A stretch of DNA of 64,000 bases from Flabesymbios commensalis (GCA_964017125.1 OZ024916.1:3165757-3229756); one strand, 5' to 3'. Shown: positions 29,765-40,589, counted from the stretch's first letter. The notes: a model not told the origin generated them from the sequence alone. Numbers and translations are program-made.

Positions 29765-31440
29765 GCTGTGTCACTCTTCCTATTGGTTTGTTTTCTGTCA
29801 TGTTTATGTCTGGTTCTACTCTGGTAACTTTCTGTATTCCCCTCTGGCTCGTTGGTTTCCCTCTGGATCGCTGATTTCCCTCTGGTAACTTTCTGCATTC
29901 CCCTCTGGCTCGTTGGTTTCCATCTGGTAGCTGTAGTTCCCTCTGGCTCATTGTTTTTTCTATGGTAACTTTCTGTATTCCCTCTGGCTCATTGGTTTTC
30001 CCTCTGGCTCATTGGTGTTTGTCTGGTAACTTTCTGAACGTTTCCCTGTGCAACCTTTACTTTACCATTTTAAAATAAATTTTCCCGCCTATCGTATGTA
30101 TTTCTCCGCGTTCGGAGAAATAAGGTACGCGGACGAACAGGAAGTAGAGGCTTCCCATAATCCCCCAGTCACTTAGTTACTGGCGACCAATCAGCGCACT
30201 GGAAAGGTTGACGAATCAGTCCTGAAGAAGCCGCAGAGGCGAAACGTTGGCTGTGTAACTAGAATAAACGAAACATTTTTATAATGTGATGTTTTAGTTT
30301 AAAATTTCCTCTGGCTCATTTGTTTCCCTCTGGCTCGTTGGTTTCCCTCTGGCTCGTTGGTTTTCATCTGGTAACTTTTTGTAGTTCCCTCAGGCTCATT
30401 GGTTTTTCTCTGGTAACATTCTGTATTCCCTCTGGCTCGTTGGTTTCCCTCTGGCTCGTTGGTTTCATCTGGTAACTTTCTGTACTTCCCTCTGGCTCAT
30501 TGTTTTTTCTCTGGTAGCTTTCTGTAGTTCCCTCTTGCTTATTTGTTTTTTCTCTGGTAACATTATGTATTCCCTCTGGCTCGTTGGTTTTCCTCTGGCT
30601 CGTTGGTTTCACTCTGGTAGCTTTCTGTATTCCCCTTTGGCTCGTTGGTTTCCCTCTGGCTCATTGGTTTCCCTCTGGCTCATTGGATTTTCTCTGGTAA
30701 CATTCTGTATTCCCTCCGGCACATTGGTTTCCCTCTGGCTCGTTGGGTTCATCTGGCAACTTTTTGTTGTTCCCTCAGGCTCATTGTTTTTTCTCTGGTA
30801 ACAATCTGTACTTCCCTTTGGCTCATTGGTTTTTCTCTGGTAACTTTCTGTAGTTCCCTCTTGCTTATTTGTTTTTTCTATGGTAACATTCTGTATTCCC
30901 TCTGGCTCGTTGGTTTCCCTCTGGCTCGTTGGTTTCATCTGGTAACTTTCTGTACTTCCCTCTGGCTCGTTGGTTTTTCACTGGTAACTTTCTGTAGTTC
31001 CCTCTGGCTCATTGGTTTTTCTCTGATAATATTCTGTATTCCTTCTGGCTCGTTGGTCTTCCTCTGGCTCGTTGGTTTCACTCTGGTAGCTTTCTGTATT
31101 CCCTCTGACTCGTTGGCTTCCGTCTGGTAAATTTAGGTATCACCCTCTGGCTCATTGGTTTCCCTCTGGCTTGTTGATTTTCCTCTGGTGACTTTCTGTT
31201 TTTTCCTCTGGCGCGTTGGCTTCTATATTTTCCTCTCGTTGGTTTTCCTCTGGCTCGTTAATTTCCTTCTGGCTCATTGGTTTTCCTCTGATAACTTTCT
31301 GTTTTTACCTCTGGCGCGTTGGTTTCCCCCTAGTAACTTTCTATATTTTCCTCTCGTTGTTTTCCCTCTGGCTCGTTATTTTCCCTCTGGCTCATTGGTT
31401 TTACTCTGGTAACTTTATTTATTCCCCTCTGGCTCTCCCT
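29765..31440. repeat. Minisatellite of about 19-bp units with higher order
   Basis: CCCTCTGGCTCGTTGGTTT alternates with CTCTGGTAACTTTCTGTATT. Minus-strand readings (NEPEG, KVTREK) are open for about 100 codons but consist only of the repeat. It is split at 30070-30303 by an inserted retroelement tail. Confidence 0.93.
30070..30303 (+). mobile_element. Penelope-like 3' tail inserted in the minisatellite
   Basis: TCCTGAAGAAGCCGCAGAGG, CGAAACGTTGGCTGTG, followed by ATAAACGAAACATTTTTATA. The CTGAAGA-stem-GAAAC order, with GCC/GGC closing a small loop, is the hammerhead-like core known from Penelope-like elements. TTTAAAAT flanks both sides (30093 region and 30298), a possible target duplication. 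No coding sequence is included. Confidence 0.6.
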
Positions 31441-31559
31441 GGGGTTTTTTCTGCTCCTTTTATCCTTCATTTTCTCCTGGTTCTACGTTCACTCTGTTGG
31501 TTTTCTATTTCTTCATGATTTCGCTTGATTCGTCCCAAAGTTGGATAAATAAACTATCA

Positions 31560-31720
31560 TTACGTTAATGTCTCCTGTTCACACTGCCCTGTTTCCCCAC
31601 AAGCCCCCTTACCTGTTTCTCTTGGTCCCCTCTGTTTCGTTCCTCTCGCCTCTCCCTCACTACACCTTATTTGTGCTTACCCCGCCGTCCCTATCCTCCT
31701 TTCAGCCCTCTGTACCCGGC
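31560..31720. other. Pyrimidine-rich tract
   Basis: The plus strand is about three quarters C+T (CCCCACAAGCCCCCTTACCT, CTCTCGCCTCTCCCTCACT). No unit repeat. Confidence 0.7.
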
Positions 31721-31729
31721 GAGGGGACA

Positions 31730-32170
31730 TTTGAATTCCTGCGCCGTGCGTCTAAGGAGTTTTCACCCTCCGCAGAAGAATATATCTCATCTAGTTAATG
31801 GAATCCGTGCGGACTTTACACGCAATTTTGGCCGGTTCTTTTGAGCGGAGAAGACGCTCATTGAGAGCGGTGGACAGCCCAATGCCAGATGCACCACACG
31901 TAAGCGATTTGTTTTCAGGGCGCCCATTCTTCCCCCGTGATTTATGGCTTGTAATTATGAAACGCACAAAAGAAAACCTATAATGCCTCACAATTTCAAA
32001 TAGAGCAGTAATTTCGTGTTCTATAACTTTTGTGAAAGCGAAGAATGGCCGGCCTTATTTACAATGCTGGCGGCCGACCGGGCGCCATTCACCCAGTCAA
32101 AGACGCTATTCAGACGGCTTCCTACGCGGCCAGTCCCGCAAAATCCATAAGTCAATAGAACTCATCAAGA
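31730..32170. promoter_or_regulatory. Repeat-free, GC-balanced segment (possible conserved non-coding DNA)
   Basis: It holds no repeat family, although the window averages one every few hundred bases. It contains homeodomain-type TTGTAATTATGAAAC, GCCGGCCTTATTTACAATG and GCTATTCAGACGGC, the last echoed at 52372 (CCATTCAGACGGGC). Role inferred only; it may equally be unannotated exon. Confidence 0.3.
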
Positions 32171-32216
32171 TATATCCACAAGTTGAAAGAGCCTCCGTCC
32201 ACCCAGGCGTACACAC

Positions 32217-32285
32217 AAGGCTGGGTTAATGTTGGGCCGGCGTCGTAGACGCTGGCCCAACATTGGCGCAGCGTTAGTGCAATGT
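32217..32285. mobile_element. Family E palindromic element
   Basis: AGGCTGGGTTAATGTTGGGC / GCCCAACATTGGCGCAGC closes on GTA at 32245-32247. Confidence 0.82.
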
Positions 32286-32363
32286 ATGATGTTGGCCCGG
32301 CTATTTATGCTGCTCGATGACGCTTGTAGCCCCAGTCCTGAAAACACGATCTATTCAATCAAT

Positions 32364-32430
32364 GCGTGTTTAATGCTGGAATAGCGTTGTAGACGCTGCT
32401 CCAACATTAAACCACCATCGGGTCAACACA
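32364..32430. mobile_element. Family E palindromic element
   Basis: CGTGTTTAATGCTGGAATAG, CGTTGTAGACGCTGCTCCAA, CATTAAACCACCATCGGG. Confidence 0.78.
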
Positions 32431-32611
32431 TAATGTGGCTTGGATAGAATAATCACTATTTGCGACACGTAAATTGCGCATAACATTTAAATTTTTCCAC
32501 CTTTATTTAAAACCTGAAAGGTATTTTATTATTATTGATGGATGCCTGATATGCACTGTTATATTTGTAACTTTGTAAACAAATTGTAGTGATGTTGGTC
32601 TGAGAGGGTGC

Positions 32612-32752
32612 TGCGCACACAAAGCCTACTTTTGACGCAAAATGTAGTTGCATACACAAAGCTTGCCTTGGACTCAAAGGGTGACTGGCCACACAAAGCT
32701 TGCCTTGGGCTCAAAGGGTGGCTGGTCACACAAAGCTTGCATTGGACTCGCT
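32612..32752. repeat. 37-bp tandem repeat, about four units
   Basis: CACACAAAGCTTGCCTTGGG, CTCAAAGGGTGGCTGGT, decaying at both ends. Confidence 0.85.
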
Positions 32753-32937
32753 ATGACCAGAGATTAATTGCGCCCCAATAAGCAAAAGGTCGCCTCCCCC
32801 CGTCTCGGACTTTGTTGTCATTGAAGCGCGTGTTGCACCTCTAAAGACAAACAATTAACCCTTTAAGCCCCAGAGTTAAAATAATGTAATAAAAAAATTT
32901 CAAAAATGTTTTTGTATTTATCGTGCTTATACAAATA

Positions 32938-33140
32938 CTAGTTTATATGAGTTGAACAATTTAACCCTTAGAGTTCTGAAAAATTAAATTAAAATAACGA
33001 TTTAACCTTTTAAACAGTTACCATAAAATTGTCAGTCACTTGAAGTTGTGTTTCGCTACCGCGATTCACAACTTCAAGTGACTGAAAATTACATGGATTT
33101 GTATATTTTAAGTCACACATTTGACCCGGAACCGTTAAGT
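32938..33140 (+). mobile_element. Family A subtype (TTAGAGTTCTGA head)
   Basis: TTTAACCCTTAGAGTTCTGA begins it. The hairpin GTCAGTCACTTGAAGTTGTG / CACAACTTCAAGTGACTGAA loops on TACC at 33057-33060. It resembles 55140-55425. Confidence 0.75.
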
Positions 33141-33229
33141 ACAAAAATTTGGAAATCTGATGATTGAACACTCATTTCGTTTCTGATAACAGTGATTACA
33201 ACGAATTAACAATGGCTTTAGTCATGCTT

Positions 33230-33478
33230 AGTGCTTTACTCTTTAACTGCCAAATTATTCAATTTGAATTTTTACTTGCTTGAATTTGTGTCTCGCTGAC
33301 GCGATCCACAACTTCAAGTGAGTGAAAATTATGCAGATTTGACAAAATGGAGGTCAACTCTTTTCAAATCGTGCTGATTGATGTCACATTATGGCTTTAA
33401 CATATTTAAAAGGCGGTACTGAATGTGGTAATAATTAGATGAAAAAACGAATAAATTCGGCACCGGCGGTTAAAGGGT
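33230..33478 (-). mobile_element. Family A' MITE, reverse, full length
   Basis: CTCTTTAACTGCCAAATTAT begins and GGCACCGGCGGTTAAAGGGT ends it. Loop TGAC at 33297-33300 (other strand GTCA). Confidence 0.87.
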
Positions 33479-33519
33479 TTAAGGATAAGGCTATATTCTT
33501 ATTAAAAACCATCTTAACC

Positions 33520-33742
33520 CTTTCAGCGCGGGAACCATCTTTAGACATCAAATCTTACGTCTGTAGCCTCTAAAAGCGGTCACCGGGCTTGAAGAATTAA
33601 ACAAATTTAAAAGGCCGTAGATCCATAACATAAGTATTCAAATGAAGCGGAAAGAGCTAACAGAGACATTTATGATGATTTCAAATTGAAAAAACCTTTG
33701 ATCTCCATGGTTTATACAAAAAATTTGCAGCATTGTAAGTGT
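33520..33742 (+). mobile_element. Family B MITE with eroded hairpin
   Basis: ACCCTTTCAGCGCGGGAACC begins it. AGACATCAAATCTTACGTCT is the hairpin remnant. The body GGCCGTAGATCCATAACATA continues to TTTGCAGCATTGTAAGTG. Confidence 0.82.
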
Positions 33743-33782
33743 TAGAGTACTGATGTCGAATATTGTTAACATCAGTACTCTA
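33743..33782. repeat. 14-bp-arm hairpin
   Basis: TAGAGTACTGATGT / ACATCAGTACTCTA with a 12-nt loop, directly before TTTACCCTTTAACCCC. Confidence 0.8.
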
Positions 33783-34105
33783 AAGGTTTACCCTTTAACC
33801 CCCAGTCCCGATTATTATATTATAGATATCCAAATAAATTTAAGTTGCTACTCCGTATTACGGAAAATGTGATTTTAATAATCCTTTTGTCAATCTGCAG
33901 GATACATGATGCTAAAATAATTACCATGCACTCTTCATTAAATATTTACTGCAATTAGCATCGAATTATAATCTGTTATTGTTTTTGTGAAATGGCTGCC
34001 ATCAAAAAGACAACACCACTTTCCAGTCATGACTAAATACGAAATGTTAAACCATTTTTGATTTAATTTTGAGCAAGAGTCACAGACGATCGGCCAACAC
34101 TATAT

Positions 34106-34262
34106 AAGGGGGTCTTGTCAAGTTAAAAAAATTCAAAAATCCGAAAAAAAATCGGATTGGCCAGACTCCATTTTTTTTCGGCAACATGTACAACAACAAA
34201 AACAACACAAAAAACACACAAAAACATTAATTTTTTTGTTAACTTGACAAAACCCTTAAGTC
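34106..34262. mobile_element. Family K MITE
   Basis: TAAGGGGGTCTTGTCAAGTT and AACTTGACAAAACCCTTAA are terminal inverted repeats. A-rich interior with a CCGAAAAAAAATCGG foldback. Second copy at 42082. Confidence 0.8.
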
Positions 34263-34595
34263 ATGTGAAACCCAGATGCCCCTAACTCTTTTAACCCTTG
34301 TGTTGCGATATACCGTTTAAATATAATTAGAAACGGTTTTAATGAAGTTTTAACCTGAATAGAACGACCAATTCCCCCAGCAAACATCGTGTTTCCCGTT
34401 GATTTCTCAAGCAATTATCGTTCGATTTTCAGGAAATATTGCAAGCACTATTTGCTAATTTTACAGCATATACCCTGCATATACGGCATATTTCATGTAA
34501 AAATACTATGCAGTTTAAAAGTTAGGTCATTTGACATGTAGTAAATTGCTGGTTATAACGCTCCTCTATAAATCCATTAACTCAATTCAGTTTTT

Positions 34596-34761
<166 letters not shown>

Positions 34762-34839
34762 ATATAATTCGCATGACCTTTTGTATTACTGATGATAGAA
34801 AAACTTACGTTTTTGCATTGAAAATGTGGTATTTTGTCC

Positions 34840-35010
34840 TCCTCGCTTTTGATTGACTGCGTAGCTGCATGTCATCACAACTGGCTGGCGACTAAAATAC
34901 TGCCTCGTTGATTGACAGACTGTCTGAATTACTGACCGATTGGCTGACAGACTGTCTAGCTGTCAGCCATCCTACCTAGCTGGCTGTCTGACTGTGACTG
35001 TCACATGGCA
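34840..35010. repeat. Degenerate CTGA/CTGT-rich tract
   Basis: GACAGACTGTCTGAATTACT, GGCTGACAGACTGTCTAGC: a decayed tetranucleotide-like run near the (TGCC)n array. Confidence 0.5.
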
Positions 35011-35111
35011 GCACATGGTTCTATGGTCAGTCACCATTCGATTCCGATGACATGCTGAGCGATAATAAATGAACGCACCGACAAAACACGGTGTGCGTCA
35101 ATGAGATCCCA

Positions 35112-35215
35112 GCCAATAAGTGACCTTCAGCCAATGTTGGTACAGTGTTGGGCCAGCGTCGAAGACGGTGGGCCAATACTGTACCAACATTGGCTGAACG
35201 TCCTGTGCTTGCTGT
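35112..35215. mobile_element. Family E, nearly full
   Basis: GACCTTCAGCCAATGTTGGT, ACAGTGTTGGGCCAGCGTC / GACGGTGGGCCAATACTGTA, CCAACATTGGCTGAACGTCC, loop GAA at 35161-35163. Confidence 0.88.
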
Positions 35216-35239
35216 GATAGGACACATTGCTTAGTCCCT

Positions 35240-35700
35240 ATAATAAGGGCACGTTCACTGACTGCTATTCAAATCCAAAAGGCAGTCACTGCTCACTTGA
35301 AAAAATCGCAGATACTGCATATAGGCTTTACGCGACATCATAGCGCTCAATACCCAGTGCGAAACAAAAACTCTGAAACTGTTTGTGTGTGGAATTATCA
35401 AAAGGGCATTCAGCAGATATGGCTGAACTGGGAAATTACACATATTACATAATCATGGTGATAATAGTTTGTATACAATTATTACTGACGCATTTGTAAG
35501 TATTGATAATAAGGGCGCGTTCACTGTATATCCGAGAAACACAAGATGTTGATTTAATGTTGGGCCATCGTCGTAGACGTTGGACCAACGTTAAAGCAGC
35601 ATTGGGTCAGCATGTTGTGTTTCGTCCAATACCCTGTGTCGAACAAAAACATTTTTTTGTGTGTGAAATTATTCAAAGAGAGAACAACAGCCCGCGAATA
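35240..35700. repeat. Diverged direct duplication, second copy holding an E element
   Basis: ATAATAAGGGCACGTTCACT at 35240 and ATAATAAGGGCGCGTTCACT at 35502; CGAAACAAAAACTCTGAAAC at 35360 and CGAACAAAAACATTTTTTTG at 35639. A family E palindrome (35535-35615, loop GTA) lies inside the second unit, and an F arm fragment at 35262-35312 in the first. Confidence 0.6.
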
Positions 35701-35735
35701 CAGCACATTATGAAACAATCCTGTGTTCTCTAATT

Positions 35736-35782
35736 TGCACTAGAACAGGAATCGCGCTCGCGATTTCTGTCGTTGTGCAAAT
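35736..35782. repeat. Hairpin with GCTC loop
   Basis: ATTTGCAC...GAACAGGAATCGC pairs with GCGATTTCTGTCGTTGTGCAAAT-type sequence. The loop GCTC is not of the GNNA type. Confidence 0.75.
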
Positions 35783-36333
35783 AAAATATAAAATATTCCA
35801 GTAAATTAGTGAAATGCGAGTGAAATTCCCTTATATAAATATGATATATTTTGTTAAATATTCCACAGGGAAGAATCATTTAATCAGCCTAGGCTGCGAA
35901 CTGTCGGAGATTTATTACACCTAGTGAATGCTAAGTCTTTCACTGCCATACAGGCTAAACCCTTTTGTTGCTTTTTAAAACCGAAAAGAAAGAGGACAAT
36001 CACCTTCATTATGACAACCATATGAATGGCGCAACTGGGCTATTATGGACTGGCCACTGTTTGGATAGTGTTTAGTGTGGAATATCAAATCGATTTGTCA
36101 CCGCCATGATAGCGTTTATCCTTAAATAATAATAAACCTTGTTTTGCTAAATTGTTTGTTTCTATTTTTCGTCATTTGCAACAGGGATTGCTAACACAAT
36201 TGCCAGCTGCAAATGAAGAAAAATATTATCACTTAAGAAAAAACATGTATGAAAATTAATTATTTGGTCAAGAGAGAATCTACCAGCAACTATTTTATGG
36301 ATTTTGGTGACATGTTTTAGGTCAGGTGCCCAC
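35783..36333. other. Spacer with a family H hairpin at 36165-36230
   Basis: TTTTCGTCATTTGCAACAGG, GATTGCTAACACAATTGCCA, GCTGCAAATGAAGAAAAATA is a diverged H hairpin. The rest is unassigned. Confidence 0.5.
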
Positions 36334-36477
36334 CCCACTAAATAACTAAATAAAGACGATCTTAACTTTCTGCTAATTGCATCTTAAAAGTTAAGATCAA
36401 TCTTAACATTTATAGCGGAAATGAGAGAAAGTTGAGATAATCTTAATTTTATTTTTAGGATTCTTAGTGAGATGGGG
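36334..36477. mobile_element. Family J-like MITE
   Basis: CCCCACTAAATAACTAAATA and GATTCTTAGTGAGATGGGG are inverted ends. The core AAAGTTAAGATCAATCTTAA and GGAAATGAGAGAAAGTTGAG matches 47713-48046. Confidence 0.65.
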
Positions 36478-36494
36478 CTCCGGAGAACAGCATA

Positions 36495-36695
36495 TTTTTC
36501 AGCACTTTAGACGTCAAATTCTGGCGTCTAAAGTCGATCTCGTACTGAAAGAGTGAAATATTTATGATGGCCGTAGACCCATAACATAGGTATTCAAATG
36601 AAGCGGAAAGAGCTAAATAAGAAATTTATGATGGTTTCAAATTGAAAAACAACCTTTGGTCTCCATGGTTTATATAATTATATTTTAGCGTTCTA
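36495..36695 (+). mobile_element. Family B MITE with short hairpin
   Basis: GACGTCAAATTCTGGCGTCT is the hairpin remnant. GGCCGTAGACCCATAACATA, AATGAAGCGGAAAGAGCTAA and TTTGGTCTCCATGGTTTATA follow. Confidence 0.82.
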
Positions 36696-36744
36696 ACCCA
36701 GCATTTGTTTTCGTGTCAGGTGTGTGTCAGACAATCACATAATG

Positions 36745-36880
36745 ATGGTTCATACGGCCGGCTGAAGCTCGCAACATGGACGTACCAGTGTCGAATCTGG
36801 GACCGGATGTTTATCAACGTTCTCATCCAAGTACAATACTCCAAACTGTCTGAATGTCTGGAGTGTACGGTGAGCGGCTG
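36745..36880 (+). mobile_element. SINE-2, decayed
   Basis: GGTTCATACGGCCGGCTGAA, GGACGTACCAGTGTCGAATC and TGTCTGGAGTGTACGGTGAG. Many changes. Confidence 0.6.
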
Positions 36881-36922
36881 ACTGCTACAAACTACATAAT
36901 TTAGTTGCATTTAAATTTTCTT

Positions 36923-37198
36923 ACTCCACTTTCGTATTCATGATGTTAGTTTCTTTCTGGAGATGAACGATGTCTTAGCTCTGGATTTACATGATAACAT
37001 ACAGGTGACACAAAAAAATGTCATTTTTTATTCCGTGATCTTGTTAAACATACGTTTCTACATCAGAGCTGACATACGTCATTCATTAGCGATACAAAAT
37101 AAAAATTATTTAACAGCACAATGTTATCATATAAATCCAGAGCTAATGCACCGTTCATCTCAAGAAAAAAACTTAAATAATGATTACAAAAGTGGAGT
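36923..37198. mobile_element. Family P MITE with about 80-bp inverted repeats
   Basis: Left ACTCCACTTTCGTATTCATG...GAGATGAACGATG, AGCTCTGGATTTACATGATA faces right TATCATATAAATCCAGAGCT...CGTTCATCTC...TGATTACAAAAGTGGAGT. It is a single copy in this window. The central 100 bp shows no transposase. Confidence 0.8.
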
Positions 37199-37254
37199 GT
37201 TTGAACACTGGTGTTATAGGCAGCCAAACAAAATTGTGTGCTAAAGTCGGTGGC

Positions 37255-37490
37255 GAAGTGCTAGGTTATAAAATATAAATTTTCACTCACGTGACATTGC
37301 AGCTGTCTCGCTATAGCGACCCACAGATTCACACGAGTGAATACTCATATTTGTTTATTTTCAGAAAAGATATTTACAAATATTGATGTTTAAGCACTTA
37401 TTTCATTACAATCGGCCATGCAGACAGTGATTTCATCAGCTAATAAAACAAATCAAAACGATTATATTCGTGACCAGCGGGCAAAATCTG
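37255..37490 (-). mobile_element. Family A MITE, reverse
   Basis: The hairpin TTTTCACTCACGTGACATTG / CACAGATTCACACGAGTGAA with a TATA loop, then ATTGATGTTTAAGCACTTAT and ACGATTATATTCGTGACCAG. Confidence 0.75.
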
Positions 37491-37640
37491 CGTTCAAACA
37501 TCACGCTTTGTAAATGTCTGGCCTCAAATTAAACAAATATGAGCGATTCTCACCCACTTCAAGTTGTGGGTCGCGGTAGCGACACATAACTTTAACTTTA
37601 AATTTAATTCATTTATTTCGCGTTTTAAGGGCTAACCCCA
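37490..37640 (+). mobile_element. Family A MITE, forward, head to head with the previous
   Basis: TTCAAACATCACGCTTTGTA, TGTCTGGCCTCAAATTAAAC, hairpin loop GGTA at 37575-37578, right arm partly decayed, end TTCGCGTTTTAAGGGCTAA. Confidence 0.75.
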
Positions 37641-37659
37641 CTCCTGCTAAATCGCTTGC

Positions 37660-37730
37660 CAGCATTTTTCGTAATTTAAAGCTGCAATTGTTAAAGCAAT
37701 TTCCATCTTCGAATTACGAAAATATTTATA
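37660..37730. mobile_element. Family H hairpin
   Basis: TTTTTCGTAATTTAAAGCTG / ATCTTCGAATTACGAAAATA with a diverged loop. Confidence 0.65.
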
Positions 37731-37829
37731 ATTATTGAAAATAGACGTCTCTAGAATTCAATGATTAGCACAAGCTTTATTACAAAAAGTTCAAAAGCAT
37801 TTTATTTGGCTCAAGAGAGTGAGTGAAAA

Positions 37830-38085
37830 TTGATCTACGTCGCCTTCTGCACAATGAGGCAATATCGCGATAGAAGGAAGACCGAAGCCGGGACTATGCC
37901 CTACTCTTATTTCGAATGACTCCAAGGGTTCTTTATAGTGCACAGTACCATAGACAGCACTATACACTCCATACCTTTGAACAGTTTTGAGCACTCTTCA
38001 TGCATAACCACGATGACAAATATCCGACCCCTACAAACCCCAGTCGATACAAATGAGCCATCCGAGACAGCCTATTTGGCTCAAA
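37830..38085 (-). mobile_element. SINE-2, minus strand, nearly full
   Basis: CTACGTCGCCTTCTGCACAA, TATCGCGATAGAAGGAAGAC, TTATAGTGCACAGTACCATA, ACGATGACAAATATCCGACC. Head: ATACAAATGAGCCATCCGAG. Confidence 0.85.
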
Positions 38086-38276
38086 GCTTGTTTGAAAACG
38101 GTCAAGTGGACAAGGGGCTATTCACATATCACAAAACAGTTCACAGGTTGACCGGGTAGTCACGTGTGTTTATTTACATACAGCCGAATCAACATCTCTG
38201 TTATCTAAGCTAACCCTTGTGCTGCTAGGTCCGTATATTTACAGTTTTATGTAGTTTCAAACAAACTTAAATGACA

Positions 38277-38510
38277 TTAAACCTTATAGTTTAGGGATTG
38301 ACTTTAGACGTCAGAATCTGACACTGTAAGTAATCGTCAATCCCTACACTGTAAGTAAAAACATATTTATAATGGTCGTAGACCCATAACATAAGTAATC
38401 AAATGAATCGGACAGAGCTAACTAAGACATTTATGATGATTTTAATTTGACAAAAGCCCTTTGGTCTCCATGGTTTATACAAAAATAATTCAGCGCTTTA
38501 AGGGTTAAAA
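38277..38510 (+). mobile_element. Family B MITE
   Basis: TTTAGGGATTGACTTTAGAC / TAATCGTCAATCCCTACACT is a divergent hairpin. The body GGTCGTAGACCCATAACATA continues to TTCAGCGCTTTAAGGGTTAA. Confidence 0.82.
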
Positions 38511-38589
38511 TGTGTAAATCAGATAATGGAAGGTGATCGGTTCATCAAATAATTCCATCTGGAATGTGTCTATTTTTCATAAATATGAA

Positions 38590-38656
38590 TATTTTCGTCA
38601 TTTGAAGCTGTCTAAAGACGTCAGAATATGACGGTCACCGCACTTAAAGAATTAAA
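38590..38656. mobile_element. Chimera of an H arm and a B end
   Basis: TATTTTCGTCATTTGAAGCT (H left arm) continues directly as GTCTAAAGACGTCAGAATAT and GGTCACCGCACTTAAAGAAT (B). Confidence 0.6.
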
Positions 38657-38985
38657 ATAGTTAATCTACGTATGGCTTTGTTGCGATACAATCTCCTTGA
38701 GAACTAACTTACAGAGAATATTACGTTAATGAAAAAAACTCACGTTAAGAAACGCCGAAGTGTAATTATATCAGAATCCAAGCATAAAAAAACTAGCTTT
38801 ATATATTCCTTTCCATCCTATCTACGCGCCTGGCTGGTGAATAAAGATGGCAATTTGGACGGGCAGCTAATTCATCGGGTAAGGCCTTACAAATTTCCAA
38901 TAATTCTATTTCTTCGTCCTAACAATGACCAGTGTTTACACAAGAAAGGCTCCTGTGAAAAGGAGTCCAATTGATGTGGGACATC
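38657..38985. other. No gene recognised
   Basis: A frame at 38729-38974 (81 codons, plus) starts MKKTHVKKRRS and has no recognisable domain; low-confidence hypothetical at most. Confidence 0.25.
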
Positions 38986-38989
38986 AGAA

Positions 38990-39160
38990 GCGTGGTGCGT
39001 GTGGCTCTGCAAAGCCATAAGGCAGCAGCTGCTTACTTGAAAAGTAAGCAGCTACTGCCTTTTGGCTTTGTACGGTGCATACGACTCCACAAAGCATGAA
39101 TGCAGTAACCCCCCACGTGCAAAGCAACCAGATACTGCTTTTCGGCTTTGCTCTGCGGTA
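38990..39160. repeat. Family F hairpins, diverged
   Basis: AAGGCAGCAGCTGCTTACTT / AAGTAAGCAGCTACTGCCTT form a tight hairpin at 39017-39062. Another AAAGCAACCAGATACTGCTT arm follows. Confidence 0.7.
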
Positions 39161-39373
39161 TACACGTCCTATACTAAGTGGGCGATAATAAGGGAAGCTA
39201 GGCTTTGTTCAATCAAACAGACCATCACGTGTATTGTTCACGGCGATGTCATTGTGAACATTTCTTAGAGCAGAATGTTTTCACAAAAGCGTCGCTGTGT
39301 CCTGCACAATGCAACTGGCTTCTGTGTCCGGATACAATACCAGACACAGACATTCATTGCCAACTTCCAAGTC

Positions 39374-40057
39374 ATGTGAGCAATGATGGGCTGGGTCCAC
39401 TGAACCCAGAGGAGTATATCTATATTGTTAATACTGGATAACCTGTCGCTCACCATATGCATGATATGTGAGCAATGATGGGCTGGGTCCACTGAACCCA
39501 AAGGAGTATATCTATATTGTTAATACTGGATAACCTGTCGCTCACCATATGTGAGCTGTGACGAGCTGGGTCCACTGAAACCAAGGGAATATATCTATAT
39601 TGTTATTACTGGATAACCTGTCGCTCACAATATGTGAGCAATGATGAGCTTGGTCCACTGAACCCAATGGGCTATATCTATAATGTGAATACTGGATAAC
39701 CTGTCGCTCATCATATGTAAGCAATGATGGGCTGGGTCCACTTAACCCAAGGGGATATATCTATATTGTCTATACTGGATAACCTGTCGCTCACCTTATG
39801 TGAGCAGTGATGTGCTGGGTCCACTGAGCCCAATGGCATATATTTATATTGTTAATACTGGATAACCTGTCGCTCACCATATGTGAGCAGTGATAAACTG
39901 GGTCCACTGAAACCAATGGAATATATTTTTATTGTTATTACTGGATAACCTGTCGCTCACCATATGTGAGCAATGATGAGCTGGGTCCACTGAACCCAAG
40001 GGGATCCATCTATATTGTCAATAAAGACCTACTAGATAGCCTGTCGCTCAACATATG
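39374..40057. repeat. 83-bp tandem repeat, about eight units
   Basis: ACTGGATAACCTGTCGCTCA, CCATATGTGAGCAATGATGG, GCTGGGTCCACTGAACCCAA, GGGGATATATCTATATTG. Spacing is 83 bp from 39608 on, and one early unit is 92 bp. Confidence 0.93.
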
Positions 40058-40589
40058 TTTGCTTTAGAGGTCTGTTAGCGTATGGTCAACATAAGAACCA
40101 TCACGTCTGTATTGCGCTTTTACATTTGAGATGGTTTGTTGGCCCTAATCAGGAGAAATCGATGAGGTCAATTTGGAAAAATGAAATAGGTTATTTTGAT
40201 TTAAATGCCCAAAATATATTTATACAGGGTGTATACATGATAACAAAGATGGTATTTTTAATAATACAATACATTTCTGGAAGATCTGGTATTGTAAGTT
40301 GTATATATACAGATTAACATATCCATAATCTAATCACAGCTACACATAATATCAAATTAATTAGCACTGCCATATGAAGCTTTTGTAGCACATGGTATTA
40401 TAGGAATATCAGATAACACATAAGATCAATTTAATGGTAAAAGAGGCATTGCCATGATAGAAGTGAAAATACCAGTTTCCCGCTTCAACAACCAGAGATA
40501 AAAAAAACATTTTTGTGGGTATTAAGAAAATCAGTCTGAAAAAGAGTAGAAACTGCATTGCATGCACGTTTCGCTCGCATACTGTAACA
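40058..40589. other. No feature recognised
   Basis: AT-rich. GTTTCCCGCTTCAACAACCA, GAGATAAAA at 40478 is weakly like 18200, so a shared old repeat is possible. Confidence 0.35.

Noticed and set aside
29765-31440. Coding repeat protein (NEPEG/KVTREK) on the minus strand
   Set aside because: Frames break repeatedly, both strands are open, and an element tail is inserted in the middle.
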